Positions 8,128 to 15,549 of a DNA stretch of 23,372 nucleotides are shown piece after piece (positions within the stretch are counted from its first letter, which is position 1; each line of letters begins with the position of its first letter). The stretch lies in contig JASIJX010000394.1 of the NCBI GenBank assembly GCA_030049955.1, positions 1 through 23,372 of the forward strand, written 5' to 3'. The position numbers and the translations under genes were made by a program. A model generated the notes under the pieces. That model worked only from the letters and a program-made list of their open reading frames with translations, was not told the DNA's origin and ran no database searches. This DNA is from Acidobacteriaceae bacterium. GTDB lineage: Bacteria; Acidobacteriota; Terriglobia; Terriglobales; Acidobacteriaceae.

Positions 8128-9978
8128 TCAGGCTTCAACCGGGTGATAGAGCCTGTAAATCTCCTCCGCGATAAGCGAGAAGGGCTTGAGTGTCAGCGTT
8201 CCCTGAGCGGTTTGAGCCTGCCAGCCCGGGCTTGCCGGTGCGAGGCGTGCCGCCTCGAGCAGTGTCGAGCGGCGCAATTTCTCTGGCACCGGTCCGATGG
8301 CAAAAAGTGCAAGAGGGCCAAAAACAGGAGCAACTACATCGGGATGCTGAGGATCGACCGACTCGATCGAAGAGTTCATGGCGAACTCCATCTCGACGAC
8401 GTCGCCGTTCTGCCAGGTGCGGTCGATACGCGCGAATGAGCCGGGTTCCAGCTCCGAAGTAACCCTATGCCCGTTAATGGCGACACTAGTACCTTCGCCC
8501 ATCCAGGCGGGCATGCGAAGGGCAAGTGTGAATGCCGAAGGCTTGTCCAGCGAGAAGCTCAATCGGGTGGAAGGATGGAAGGGGTATTCCGTCTGTTGAG
8601 TGCAGACAACGCGCTCATTGCCCCGGTTCCAGATCACACGCGACGGCACGTAAAGGTTGACATAGAGCGCAGTATCGTCGTGGAAGTAGGAACTGATGCC
8701 ATAGTCCGCAGTGACCTGTGGAAATGTTCCCGAGCAGCAGGGCCACTTGTCTCTGTGATATCCCTTTTTCGCGAAGACATTGTTATAGTCGGAGTAGTAG
8801 AAGGAATAACCGTCTTCCTTGATCGGTTTGGCGCCGAGAATGGTGTTATAAAGAACGCGCTCCATGCTGTCGCCGTAGCGGCTGTCGGCGGTAACGCGAA
8901 GCAGATAACGCGTGATCTTGAAGTGGCCATAGGAACCGCAAGGCGTTTCAAAGCTGAAATGCGACGTTCTGAGGCTCGTGCCCATATCTCCGCTGCCGGG
9001 TTTGCGAAACAACTCGTCGGGCCCCCAGCCGCCAGTCACAAAGCTCTGCGTATCGCGAACGAAGCCGAAGCCGTTTGTGGCGGCGTGCAGATGCTTCTCG
9101 CTTCCAAGAACAAGATAGGCCTGCATCGCGCTTGAGAGCGCATTGACGTGGCTGTAGGCGTGCTCACCGGGCAGCACGTTTTCCCCTACAGCAAGCGGAT
9201 CAAAGTAGAGGTCGTCCTCAAGGAAGCGGATGGCCAGTTGGCGATAGCGGTCTCCTGCTCCTCGCTTGTAGGCAAGAAACAGGTTTTCAGGAAGCGTATA
9301 GGTTTCGTCCCAGCAGTACGCTTCGTCGGGAAATGGGAGTTTGTACTGTTCGGAGCGAGCGAGCGCCTTTGCGGGCAAATGTGGCAACACGGCATCGGTG
9401 GCCTTTCCGAGCACGTCAAAAGCCATCTCGTCGCCGGCGAATTGGTGCGCGTCAATCAGGCCGCAATTCGTTTTGTCGAAGGTATAGGCCGGCAGGTGAT
9501 AGTCGACATAAAACTCCGACGTGATCGTCGGTGCAAAGCCGCGAACCAGACGCCGCACCTTGTCGCGCGTCTGCGTGTTGCCGGTGGCCGCATAGAAGCG
9601 CGCCAGCGCAGAAAGATACTGGCCGAAGCTATGACCGGGGATGAAGCCATGAAAAGTGCCGTGCGGATCGAAGTCGTTGCAATTGTCGTACCAGCCACCC
9701 ATGTCGGCGCCGGGGGCAGGTTGATGGGCTCGCTGACGGAAAGGCTTGAGCAGCATGTCCTCATCCAGCGCGGCGAAGAAGGCATGGTTTTGATCGAATT
9801 GGCTGCGAAGCGGGCCTTCGAGCAGGGAAACATCCTGATAGTCGAATTGTTGGAGCGGCGAGCTGAGCGGCTTGGAGGTAGGATCGGCGCTGGGCTCTCC
9901 TGCTCGAATGGCTCCAGCGCGGAGTGCAGCGACAGCCGCGGTGCTGATCTGAAGGAAACGTCTGCGGGAATGTTTCAT
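8128..9978 (-). CDS. GH127-type (DUF1680) glycoside hydrolase, Tat-exported
   Basis: This 616-residue protein belongs to the DUF1680/GH127 group, whose characterised members include beta-L-arabinofuranosidases with a cysteine nucleophile and a zinc site made of one Glu and three Cys. The N-terminus S-R-R-R-F-L-Q is a Tat signal, so the enzyme is exported folded. The (alpha/alpha)6 barrel shows G-G-W-G-P (316-320), F-E-T-P-C (343-347: E344, C347), M-E-R-V-L-Y-N (372-378) and K-W-P-C-C-S-G (411-417: C414, C415). These are the expected zinc and catalytic positions, though E and C are separated by two residues here rather than one as in the prototype HypBA1. A beta-sandwich C-terminus follows. 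The ATG at 9978 has GAGG 4-7 bases upstream. The gene has copy C of the shared motif in front and the sensor operon behind it. Substrate probably contains L-arabinofuranose, but the family also has other specificities. Confidence 0.88.
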   Translation of the reverse strand: MKHSRRRFLQISTAAVAALRAGAIRAGEPSADPTSKPLSSPLQQFDYQDVSLLEGPLRSQFDQNHAFFAALDEDMLLKPFRQRAHQPAPGADMGGWYDNCNDFDPHGTFHGFIPGHSFGQYLSALARFYAATGNTQTRDKVRRLVRGFAPTITSEFYVDYHLPAYTFDKTNCGLIDAHQFAGDEMAFDVLGKATDAVLPHLPAKALARSEQYKLPFPDEAYCWDETYTLPENLFLAYKRGAGDRYRQLAIRFLEDDLYFDPLAVGENVLPGEHAYSHVNALSSAMQAYLVLGSEKHLHAATNGFGFVRDTQSFVTGGWGPDELFRKPGSGDMGTSLRTSHFSFETPCGSYGHFKITRYLLRVTADSRYGDSMERVLYNTILGAKPIKEDGYSFYYSDYNNVFAKKGYHRDKWPCCSGTFPQVTADYGISSYFHDDTALYVNLYVPSRVIWNRGNERVVCTQQTEYPFHPSTRLSFSLDKPSAFTLALRMPAWMGEGTSVAINGHRVTSELEPGSFARIDRTWQNGDVVEMEFAMNSSIESVDPQHPDVVAPVFGPLALFAIGPVPEKLRRSTLLEAARLAPASPGWQAQTAQGTLTLKPFSLIAEEIYRLYHPVEA

Positions 9979-10096
9979 TATGCCTCGTTTTAATTTTCTA
10001 TGATCGACGTGTCTTGCGGCATGCTACGCCGTGAACGGTCAAGCGCGACAAATTCGTTGGTATTCAGCCATACCCTATTGCATCGTTGAAAAAGGG

Positions 10097-10116
10097 AAAA
10101 TGGTGCAGATGTACTA
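10097..10116 (-). promoter_or_regulatory. Candidate operator, copy C
   Basis: The plus strand reads AAAATGGTGCAGATGTACTA, identical to copy B in 16 of 20 positions, including an unbroken CAGATGTACTA and AATGG. It lies 118 bp upstream of the glycosidase start in the 173-bp gap after the TPR gene, in the same orientation relative to the gene as copies A and B. Its presence before a third, unrelated gene argues against simple carry-over from receptor gene duplication. Confidence 0.45.
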
Positions 10117-10151
10117 TTCCTTTCGTGCTCAGGAGCCTTGAGATTGGATTG

Positions 10152-11636
10152 CTATCTCGCCGGCTCGCTTGTGTCGACAAGCAGGAAGCGGTTTTGCTCG
10201 CGCTCTTTCTCCGTAGCGTCCTGCCGGAGCTGCGCGAGGCGTTTGAGCAAGCCCGGAATTTCGCCGGTTTGTCCACTCTTCCTGAGCGCCTGGATGAGGT
10301 GGTAGACCGAGGTTTGATCCGCGGGGTCGATCTCGAGCGCTTTGTGGCATTCGGTGATTGCTTGCTGATAGGCGCCGGCCTGCAGATAGAGTTTGGCCAG
10401 CACTGCGTGGGCCGGTCCCAGTTCCGGGCCCAATTTGACTGCGCTCTGCGCCGACTGCATCGCCTTTCGAAAATTCGGAGTGCCGGGTTCGGCGCCACTC
10501 TGCAACAGGATGTCGGCCTGAAGATAAAGCAGGGCCGGATCGTTGGGCCTGCGCTGCAGCCGTTCTTCCACAGTCGCTAGTGCGCGATTGAGATCGTTTT
10601 GCTGGACGGCCGCCAGCCCAAGCGCAGCCGTGCTAAGCGACTGATTGGGATCGAGGCGATAGGCGGTCTCAAAATCCGATTGTGCCATATCGTAATGCGC
10701 AAGCTGCACATCCAGCACCCCGCGAGCGAAATAGAGCGCCGCGGCGTCGGGATGCAATCCGATGCCATCGTTGACCACGCTGATTCCAACTTGAAACGAC
10801 TGATGCGCCGACGCCATGGCAGCAAAATCCACATAAAACTGGATATCATTCGGATCGAGAACGATGGCCTGCCGCAGTGAGTCGACAGCCTTGTCGGTTT
10901 CGTGCTCATCCTCATAAGCTGCCGATGCAAGATCGAGCGCGTCAGCGTCGGCCGTCCCGGACAGCAGCGGCGCAAGCGTGGCGAGGGCGTCTTCCGGCTT
11001 CTGCGTCATCAATTGTAAGGAGGCGAGCAAGCGCCGCTCCCGTTCGTCACTGGGGTTCTGCTCCAGTACGCGCTGCAGCAGAGGAATGGCCTGATCCGGC
11101 TCATGAACGCGAACCAGGCATATCGCATAGGCGTGCAGCGCTCCTGGCTTGCCGTCAAATAGCGGGCCGGTCTTTTCAAAGTGTTTAACGGCTTCGGGAC
11201 AGTTACCCTGCTGATACTCGAGCACCGCCAGCATGCCGTGGCCGATCTCGTCCTGCGGCCGCTGACGCAGTATGCGCTCGAGATGTGGAATCGCGTCGGG
11301 GCTGGCCATGTCGAACTCGATCTGCGCCGCGCCCTGCAGGGCCGGCAGGTAATCAGGCGCGATCTTCAGCGCGCTCCGGTAAGAGGCCAGCGCGCGCTTT
11401 GTGTCGCCTTCGCCCGCCAGGGCGGCGCCCTGCATCGCCCACAGGCGGCTATCGCCCGGCGATGCCTCAAGTGCCGGCCGCAGCATTTCGAGCGCCTTTG
11501 CGTATTGGCCGGCGTGCAATGCCGCGGCAATCGGCTCGATGCGGTCGCCACTTTGCGCTGCAGCGTAAGGAAGCTGCAGCGCGATCGCCAGAACCGCAAA
11601 TGTCCTACACCACCGGTGCATGGCTCGAGTATCCAT
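10152..11636 (-). CDS. Secreted TPR-repeat protein
   Basis: This 494-residue protein is built almost wholly from tetratricopeptide repeats, recognisable by recurring A-L-x-x-x-P-x-x-x-x-x-W/Y and A-x-x-x-Y-x-x-A-L-x-x-x-P patterns from about residue 35 to 470. The start at 11636 is chosen because AGAGG lies 9 bases upstream and a signal peptide follows, with a hydrophobic core and likely cleavage after A-A-A near residue 27. It should be periplasmic; there is no lipobox. It lies downstream of the Oar-like receptor, behind a hairpin terminator, and is a clear paralogue of the TPR protein at 17392-18888: both contain H-Q-S-F-Q-V-G, P-D-A-A-A-L-Y-x-A-R-G-V-L and A-L-K-I-A-P-x-Y-L-P-A-L in the same order. 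TPRs mediate protein contacts; the partner is unknown. Confidence 0.83.
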   Translation of the reverse strand: MDTRAMHRWCRTFAVLAIALQLPYAAAQSGDRIEPIAAALHAGQYAKALEMLRPALEASPGDSRLWAMQGAALAGEGDTKRALASYRSALKIAPDYLPALQGAAQIEFDMASPDAIPHLERILRQRPQDEIGHGMLAVLEYQQGNCPEAVKHFEKTGPLFDGKPGALHAYAICLVRVHEPDQAIPLLQRVLEQNPSDERERRLLASLQLMTQKPEDALATLAPLLSGTADADALDLASAAYEDEHETDKAVDSLRQAIVLDPNDIQFYVDFAAMASAHQSFQVGISVVNDGIGLHPDAAALYFARGVLDVQLAHYDMAQSDFETAYRLDPNQSLSTAALGLAAVQQNDLNRALATVEERLQRRPNDPALLYLQADILLQSGAEPGTPNFRKAMQSAQSAVKLGPELGPAHAVLAKLYLQAGAYQQAITECHKALEIDPADQTSVYHLIQALRKSGQTGEIPGLLKRLAQLRQDATEKEREQNRFLLVDTSEPAR

Positions 11637-11714
11637 TGCTGCGGCCTCTCTTCTCACCGGCTGGCGCAGCCGTGCCGAGCGAGCGGGCCACTGAAGTCCT
11701 GATCGCTTACGGGT

Positions 11715-11755
11715 AAAACAGGAAAGTCCTGCTGCCTGGACACAGGCAGCAGGAC
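11715..11755 (-). terminator. Strong hairpin terminator after receptor gene
   Basis: GTCCTGCTGCCT (11726-11737) and AGGCAGCAGGAC (11744-11755) form a perfect 12-bp stem with a 6-nt loop, starting about 25 bases beyond the stop of the receptor at 11780. On the minus strand the stem is followed by the T-rich TTTCCTGTTTT. This fits an intrinsic terminator for the receptor transcript. The next gene (TPR, start 11636) lies about 80 bp further on, so it may receive only read-through or have its own promoter. Confidence 0.75.
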
Positions 11756-11779
11756 ACATTGACCCAGTTGAAGCAAAGC

Positions 11780-14700
11780 TTAGAACGTAAACCTCCCGGC
11801 AAGCTGCCAGTAGCGCGGCAGTTGCTGGGCCGTTGCCTTGCCGAAAGTGCCTCCCTCGTCGGCCAGATTACTGTCAAACCCGGTGAGGTTCACGCGGTTG
11901 AAGAGGTCGAAGAACTCAAAGCGTATCTGAAAGTTAACCCGCTCCGTAATGGCTGTGGTTTTGTAGATGTTCAGGTCGGTGTCGAAATAATTCGGACCAC
12001 GGAACTGCATGGCTTTCTCATTGCCCTCAGTCCCAAACGTGGGCGTCGTGAACTGCCCGGAAGTGTACACTCCACTGAGAAAAGCGCTCTTTGAGTGTCC
12101 CTGAGTGTAGCTGGTGACATTCGGGTAATCGAGCCCTCCGGTGACCACGCTAGCCAGCGTGTTGCCACTCTCGCCGTCGACGTTGTAGTCGCCGCTATTC
12201 GGGCCGAAGGCCGCTTGCATGACATTGGACGCGGTCGGGCATCCCGACGGATTATCGCTCGAGTTGGTCCCGTCAGCGCACAGCGCAACAAATCCAGCTT
12301 GGTTGCTGACAAACTGCGGATAGCCGGATTGGAAGACAGTGGTTCCGCTGGCTCCCCATCCTCCTGTGGCCCGCCCGACGATGCCATGCCCGTCGTTGAG
12401 TCCCCTAAGTTCATAGTTCGTAGTGAGGGAGAAACGATTGGGCACATCCCAGGGAGACGGCCCGTAAAACGTACTTGGAGTCACCTCGGCGGGATAGTTA
12501 CTGGCGTCGTCCTGCGACCGCGAACGTGTATACGATGCGTCAATAAAGCCTCCGCGGGAGAAGCGTCCATTGAAGTCGAAGAATACGCTCTCGTAGTTGC
12601 TGTAGCGATCGTTGGTGGTGTAGACGATCGAGCCGAAGTAGGGATTGAACCGTGTCGGCGTCATGCTGTTGTGCTCGTACAAGTCGAGGGCATAGGCGTT
12701 AATGGTCTGGCCATAGCTGACGATGCCCGCCGTATCCCCACCTCCAACCATGTTGTAGCCGTGAGATCCCGCATAACCGACGCTGGCCGAATAATTGCTC
12801 CCGACCTTCTGTTGCACCGTCGCCGACCAGATGTTGGCTTTAGGCGATTCCAGGTGGGGATTGAGGCCGCCGATGGAGACGTTAGCCCCCGCAATTCCAT
12901 TCGCGGCATTCAGGCAGGGGGGCGATGCACACAATGGAGGGTAGTCGCCCGCCGTGTTAAAGCCGAACGGGGGCGTGTTTCCACTACCCAGGTTGAAGTA
13001 TGGAGAAGGTGCTCCGGGCGTTGGGTCCAGAGCCGCCGCGCTAAATGTCGGTTCGACTTCACCAGGCGGACTGCCGCGGAACTCCTCCTGCACATTTGCC
13101 TGCGTCAGCCAGTCGTTGAAGATGCCGAATCCGCCACGCACCACCGTGTTACCCCTCCCGGACACGTCCCAGGCAACGCCGATTCGCGGACTCCACAAAT
13201 CGGTGACTGCGCCCTCCAGGGCCTTCGGCGTAGCCTTCACATACCCGCTTGCAATCCGGTCCCCCATTGTGGTTCCTGCCCCAAAGTAGAAGTTCCCGAA
13301 TACCGTACTACTGCTATCGGACCACGGGTTGCCACTATCGTCCCAGCGCAAACCCAGGGTCAGAGTAAGGTTCTTTTTTGTCTTCCATGTATCTTCTGCG
13401 AATACACCCCAGGTTCGGGAAGCCGCATCCCACGACCACAACTGCGCCTGGCCGGTCGTGGGGTTGTAATACACGTGGTTTTCCGACTCCGGGGTACTCT
13501 CCGCCAGGTCGAGCAGGTTATCGAAGCTGAAAGTGGGCTGGGACCACGGCCCCTGGAAGGGTTCTACATCGTTTCCGTACCAGCCTTCATAGCCGAACTT
13601 TAACGTGTGCGCGCCCTTAACGTGAGTTAAAACATCACGCCAGTGGTAGTTGTTCTGGATGAAGTCGCCCTGCGCGAACCCTGTTCCGTATCCGAGACCC
13701 ACTCCGGTTACGCTGACATCGGGAACGGAGTAGTTCGGAGCGTTCAGGCCCTCTAAGCCTTGAACGCGGCTCACGCCGAAAATGCCTTCATTGATCCAGG
13801 TCGAAGAAAATTGATGCACGTAGTTGAACTGGAACGCGCGTTCATAGTTGTTGTTACCACCGTTGAAGGCGGAAACCGCCACCGGCGTGCCGTAGGACAG
13901 CGTGGTGCGATAGACGCTCCCGTAAATCCTGTCCTTCGCCCAATCCTTGTCGACGCGCACGAACCACTGGGTCCCATTGCGAAAGGACGTAGCGGTGTAG
14001 TTACCTGAGTCCAACATCTCCGTACTGCAGGGAATGTCATCGACCTCAGCCGGCTCCGCTGAGCATATAGGAGTTCCGCCCGCTGTGTTGCCAAAGTATT
14101 GCTGTGCGTTCGCGATCTGCGTAACGTCGGCCAGGTGCCCAGGAACGTAAGTGCTCATGATCTTGGTTCCCACCGTATTCGCGAGAGGGAAAGGAAGCCC
14201 GGTGGTGTTCTGCGCAAAGCTGAGGAATGCCGGATCGGGGAAGGAAAGCGCGCCGCTTGCCGTTGTCGCCGAGCGCAGTGGCTCAATCGCAAAGAAACCG
14301 TACAGCTGGTGGTGCGGAATGATCGGCCCGCCAATGGCTCCCGACATGTTGTTGCTGCGGAATGGCAGGTATTTCGGTCCCGAGAAATGGGTTAATGCCC
14401 ACATCTGCTCGGTGTAGAACCAGTCGGCCGCCGAACCGTGGAATTGATCCGAACCTGATTTGGTCGTCATCACTTCCTGTACGCCCGTAGCGCGGCTGTA
14501 TTGCGCTGAATAGGTGTTCACCTGAACGGCGGCTTCCTGAATGGAATCGGGGTTGGGCGTCAGGTTTAACACTCCCTGGCGAATGCCGCTGGTCACGTCC
14601 AAGCCGTCAACGACGTACATATTCGACATCTGGCCCTGGCCGTTGGCGCTCGCGTCCACCTGGGTTTCGGTCGAATAGTTGTCCGGGGCCGAACCCGGTG

Positions 14701-15235
14701 TGCCGGCCGAGCCGGGCTCGCCACCGCCCATGGTTCCCAAACCAGAGACTCCTGGCGCCAGCGTGGTGAGTGTGACCATATTGCGGCCCTGCACCGGCAG
14801 CTCCGCGACGGCGGAGTTTTCCAGAGTCATTTGATTGCGGCTGTCGGCCGTGTCGATCACAGGAGCCTGAGTGGTGACGACTACGTTCTCGCTGACTTCC
14901 CCGACTTTCAGCGTAATGGGCAGGTTGACGGTTTGTTCGGTCTCCAGGGCGATGTCAGCTTCAGCCTTGGCGAAGCCTTTCGCCTCGACCGTGAGCTTGT
15001 ACGGAGCCGGCGCCAGGTTCACAAAACGGAAGTTGCCGGAGGTGTCGGAAGTTGTGGCTTGAGCGACCTGCGTGTTCTGGTCTACGATGCGGACCGCAGC
15101 ACCCGGAACAGCTCTCCCGGTTGGATCTTGCACGACCCCTTGCACGCTGCTGGTGAACTGCGCAAAGGCTGCCGATGTGCAACACAAGATCAGCAACAGC
15201 CATGCATAGAATCTGAGCGATCTTCTTGCCTGCAT
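11780..15235 (-). CDS. Oar-like TonB-dependent receptor
   Basis: This 1151-residue outer-membrane receptor starts at the ATG at 15235, where AGGAGG (complement of 15242-15247) gives an ideal ribosome-binding site and a signal peptide ending in A-F-A-Q follows. A carboxypeptidase-regulatory domain covers about 27-110, a TonB-box-like E-N-V-V-V-T lies at 116-121, then the plug and a barrel ending in A-G-R-F-T-F. It is paralogous to the receptor at 438-3746: same architecture, TonB-box-like sequence at nearly the same residue, and the shared I-P-C-S-T-x-M-L-D-S-G loop, here with a further upstream Cys in P-I-C-S-A-E. The leader carries copy B of the shared motif, and a strong terminator follows the stop. 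The proposed substrate, an oligosaccharide, is inferred from the neighbouring glycosidase only. Confidence 0.9.
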   Translation of the reverse strand: MQARRSLRFYAWLLLILCCTSAAFAQFTSSVQGVVQDPTGRAVPGAAVRIVDQNTQVAQATTSDTSGNFRFVNLAPAPYKLTVEAKGFAKAEADIALETEQTVNLPITLKVGEVSENVVVTTQAPVIDTADSRNQMTLENSAVAELPVQGRNMVTLTTLAPGVSGLGTMGGGEPGSAGTPGSAPDNYSTETQVDASANGQGQMSNMYVVDGLDVTSGIRQGVLNLTPNPDSIQEAAVQVNTYSAQYSRATGVQEVMTTKSGSDQFHGSAADWFYTEQMWALTHFSGPKYLPFRSNNMSGAIGGPIIPHHQLYGFFAIEPLRSATTASGALSFPDPAFLSFAQNTTGLPFPLANTVGTKIMSTYVPGHLADVTQIANAQQYFGNTAGGTPICSAEPAEVDDIPCSTEMLDSGNYTATSFRNGTQWFVRVDKDWAKDRIYGSVYRTTLSYGTPVAVSAFNGGNNNYERAFQFNYVHQFSSTWINEGIFGVSRVQGLEGLNAPNYSVPDVSVTGVGLGYGTGFAQGDFIQNNYHWRDVLTHVKGAHTLKFGYEGWYGNDVEPFQGPWSQPTFSFDNLLDLAESTPESENHVYYNPTTGQAQLWSWDAASRTWGVFAEDTWKTKKNLTLTLGLRWDDSGNPWSDSSSTVFGNFYFGAGTTMGDRIASGYVKATPKALEGAVTDLWSPRIGVAWDVSGRGNTVVRGGFGIFNDWLTQANVQEEFRGSPPGEVEPTFSAAALDPTPGAPSPYFNLGSGNTPPFGFNTAGDYPPLCASPPCLNAANGIAGANVSIGGLNPHLESPKANIWSATVQQKVGSNYSASVGYAGSHGYNMVGGGDTAGIVSYGQTINAYALDLYEHNSMTPTRFNPYFGSIVYTTNDRYSNYESVFFDFNGRFSRGGFIDASYTRSRSQDDASNYPAEVTPSTFYGPSPWDVPNRFSLTTNYELRGLNDGHGIVGRATGGWGASGTTVFQSGYPQFVSNQAGFVALCADGTNSSDNPSGCPTASNVMQAAFGPNSGDYNVDGESGNTLASVVTGGLDYPNVTSYTQGHSKSAFLSGVYTSGQFTTPTFGTEGNEKAMQFRGPNYFDTDLNIYKTTAITERVNFQIRFEFFDLFNRVNLTGFDSNLADEGGTFGKATAQQLPRYWQLAGRFTF

Positions 15236-15549
15236 TGCGTGCCTCCTGAATTGGCTACCGGTGAAGGTGAAGGGGACTGTGTACACGTTTACCCGCAGCA
15301 GGAAAAAGATTGTTTTTCTTGAGAAGCGCCCCGCGCGCAATCCCCTTGCCAAATTGCGAAATTTGTTGCACCGGCAATGTTCGACCCAGCAAGAAGGACA
15401 GGCAATGGGTCAGATGTACTAACCAAAGTTGGGGAAGAATCTCAATCTAAAAGTGGACGCGGGAGTGCCGAAGGGCAACTCGGAGAATGAATCACACGGA
15501 CAGCCCGGAAAACACGCAGCATCTGCTCCGAGGAAGCAAACCTCATATA
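15236..15549. other. 314-bp intergenic region before receptor gene
   Basis: No gene is supported. It contains the receptor's ribosome-binding site, a GTGTACAC palindrome near 15279-15286 and copy B of the shared motif. A TTGCCT (complement of 15406-15401) lies next to the motif, but its -10 partner is poor, so I do not call a promoter. Short frames across 15429-15690 on the plus strand overlap the end of the CRTAC1-like gene and look like shadows. Confidence 0.55.
15402..15421 (-). promoter_or_regulatory. Candidate operator, copy B
   Basis: The plus strand reads GCAATGGGTCAGATGTACTA, 166 bp upstream of the receptor start. It differs from copy A in one base (A instead of G at 15414). The bases flanking the 20-mer differ between the two loci, so the conserved block is sharply bounded, as for a protein-binding site. 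Confidence 0.5.

Noticed and set aside
12063..12070. GTGTACAC, also present near 15279-15286 upstream of the receptor
   Set aside because: An 8-base palindrome found once in coding and once in leader DNA is not informative; it was not linked to the 20-bp motif.
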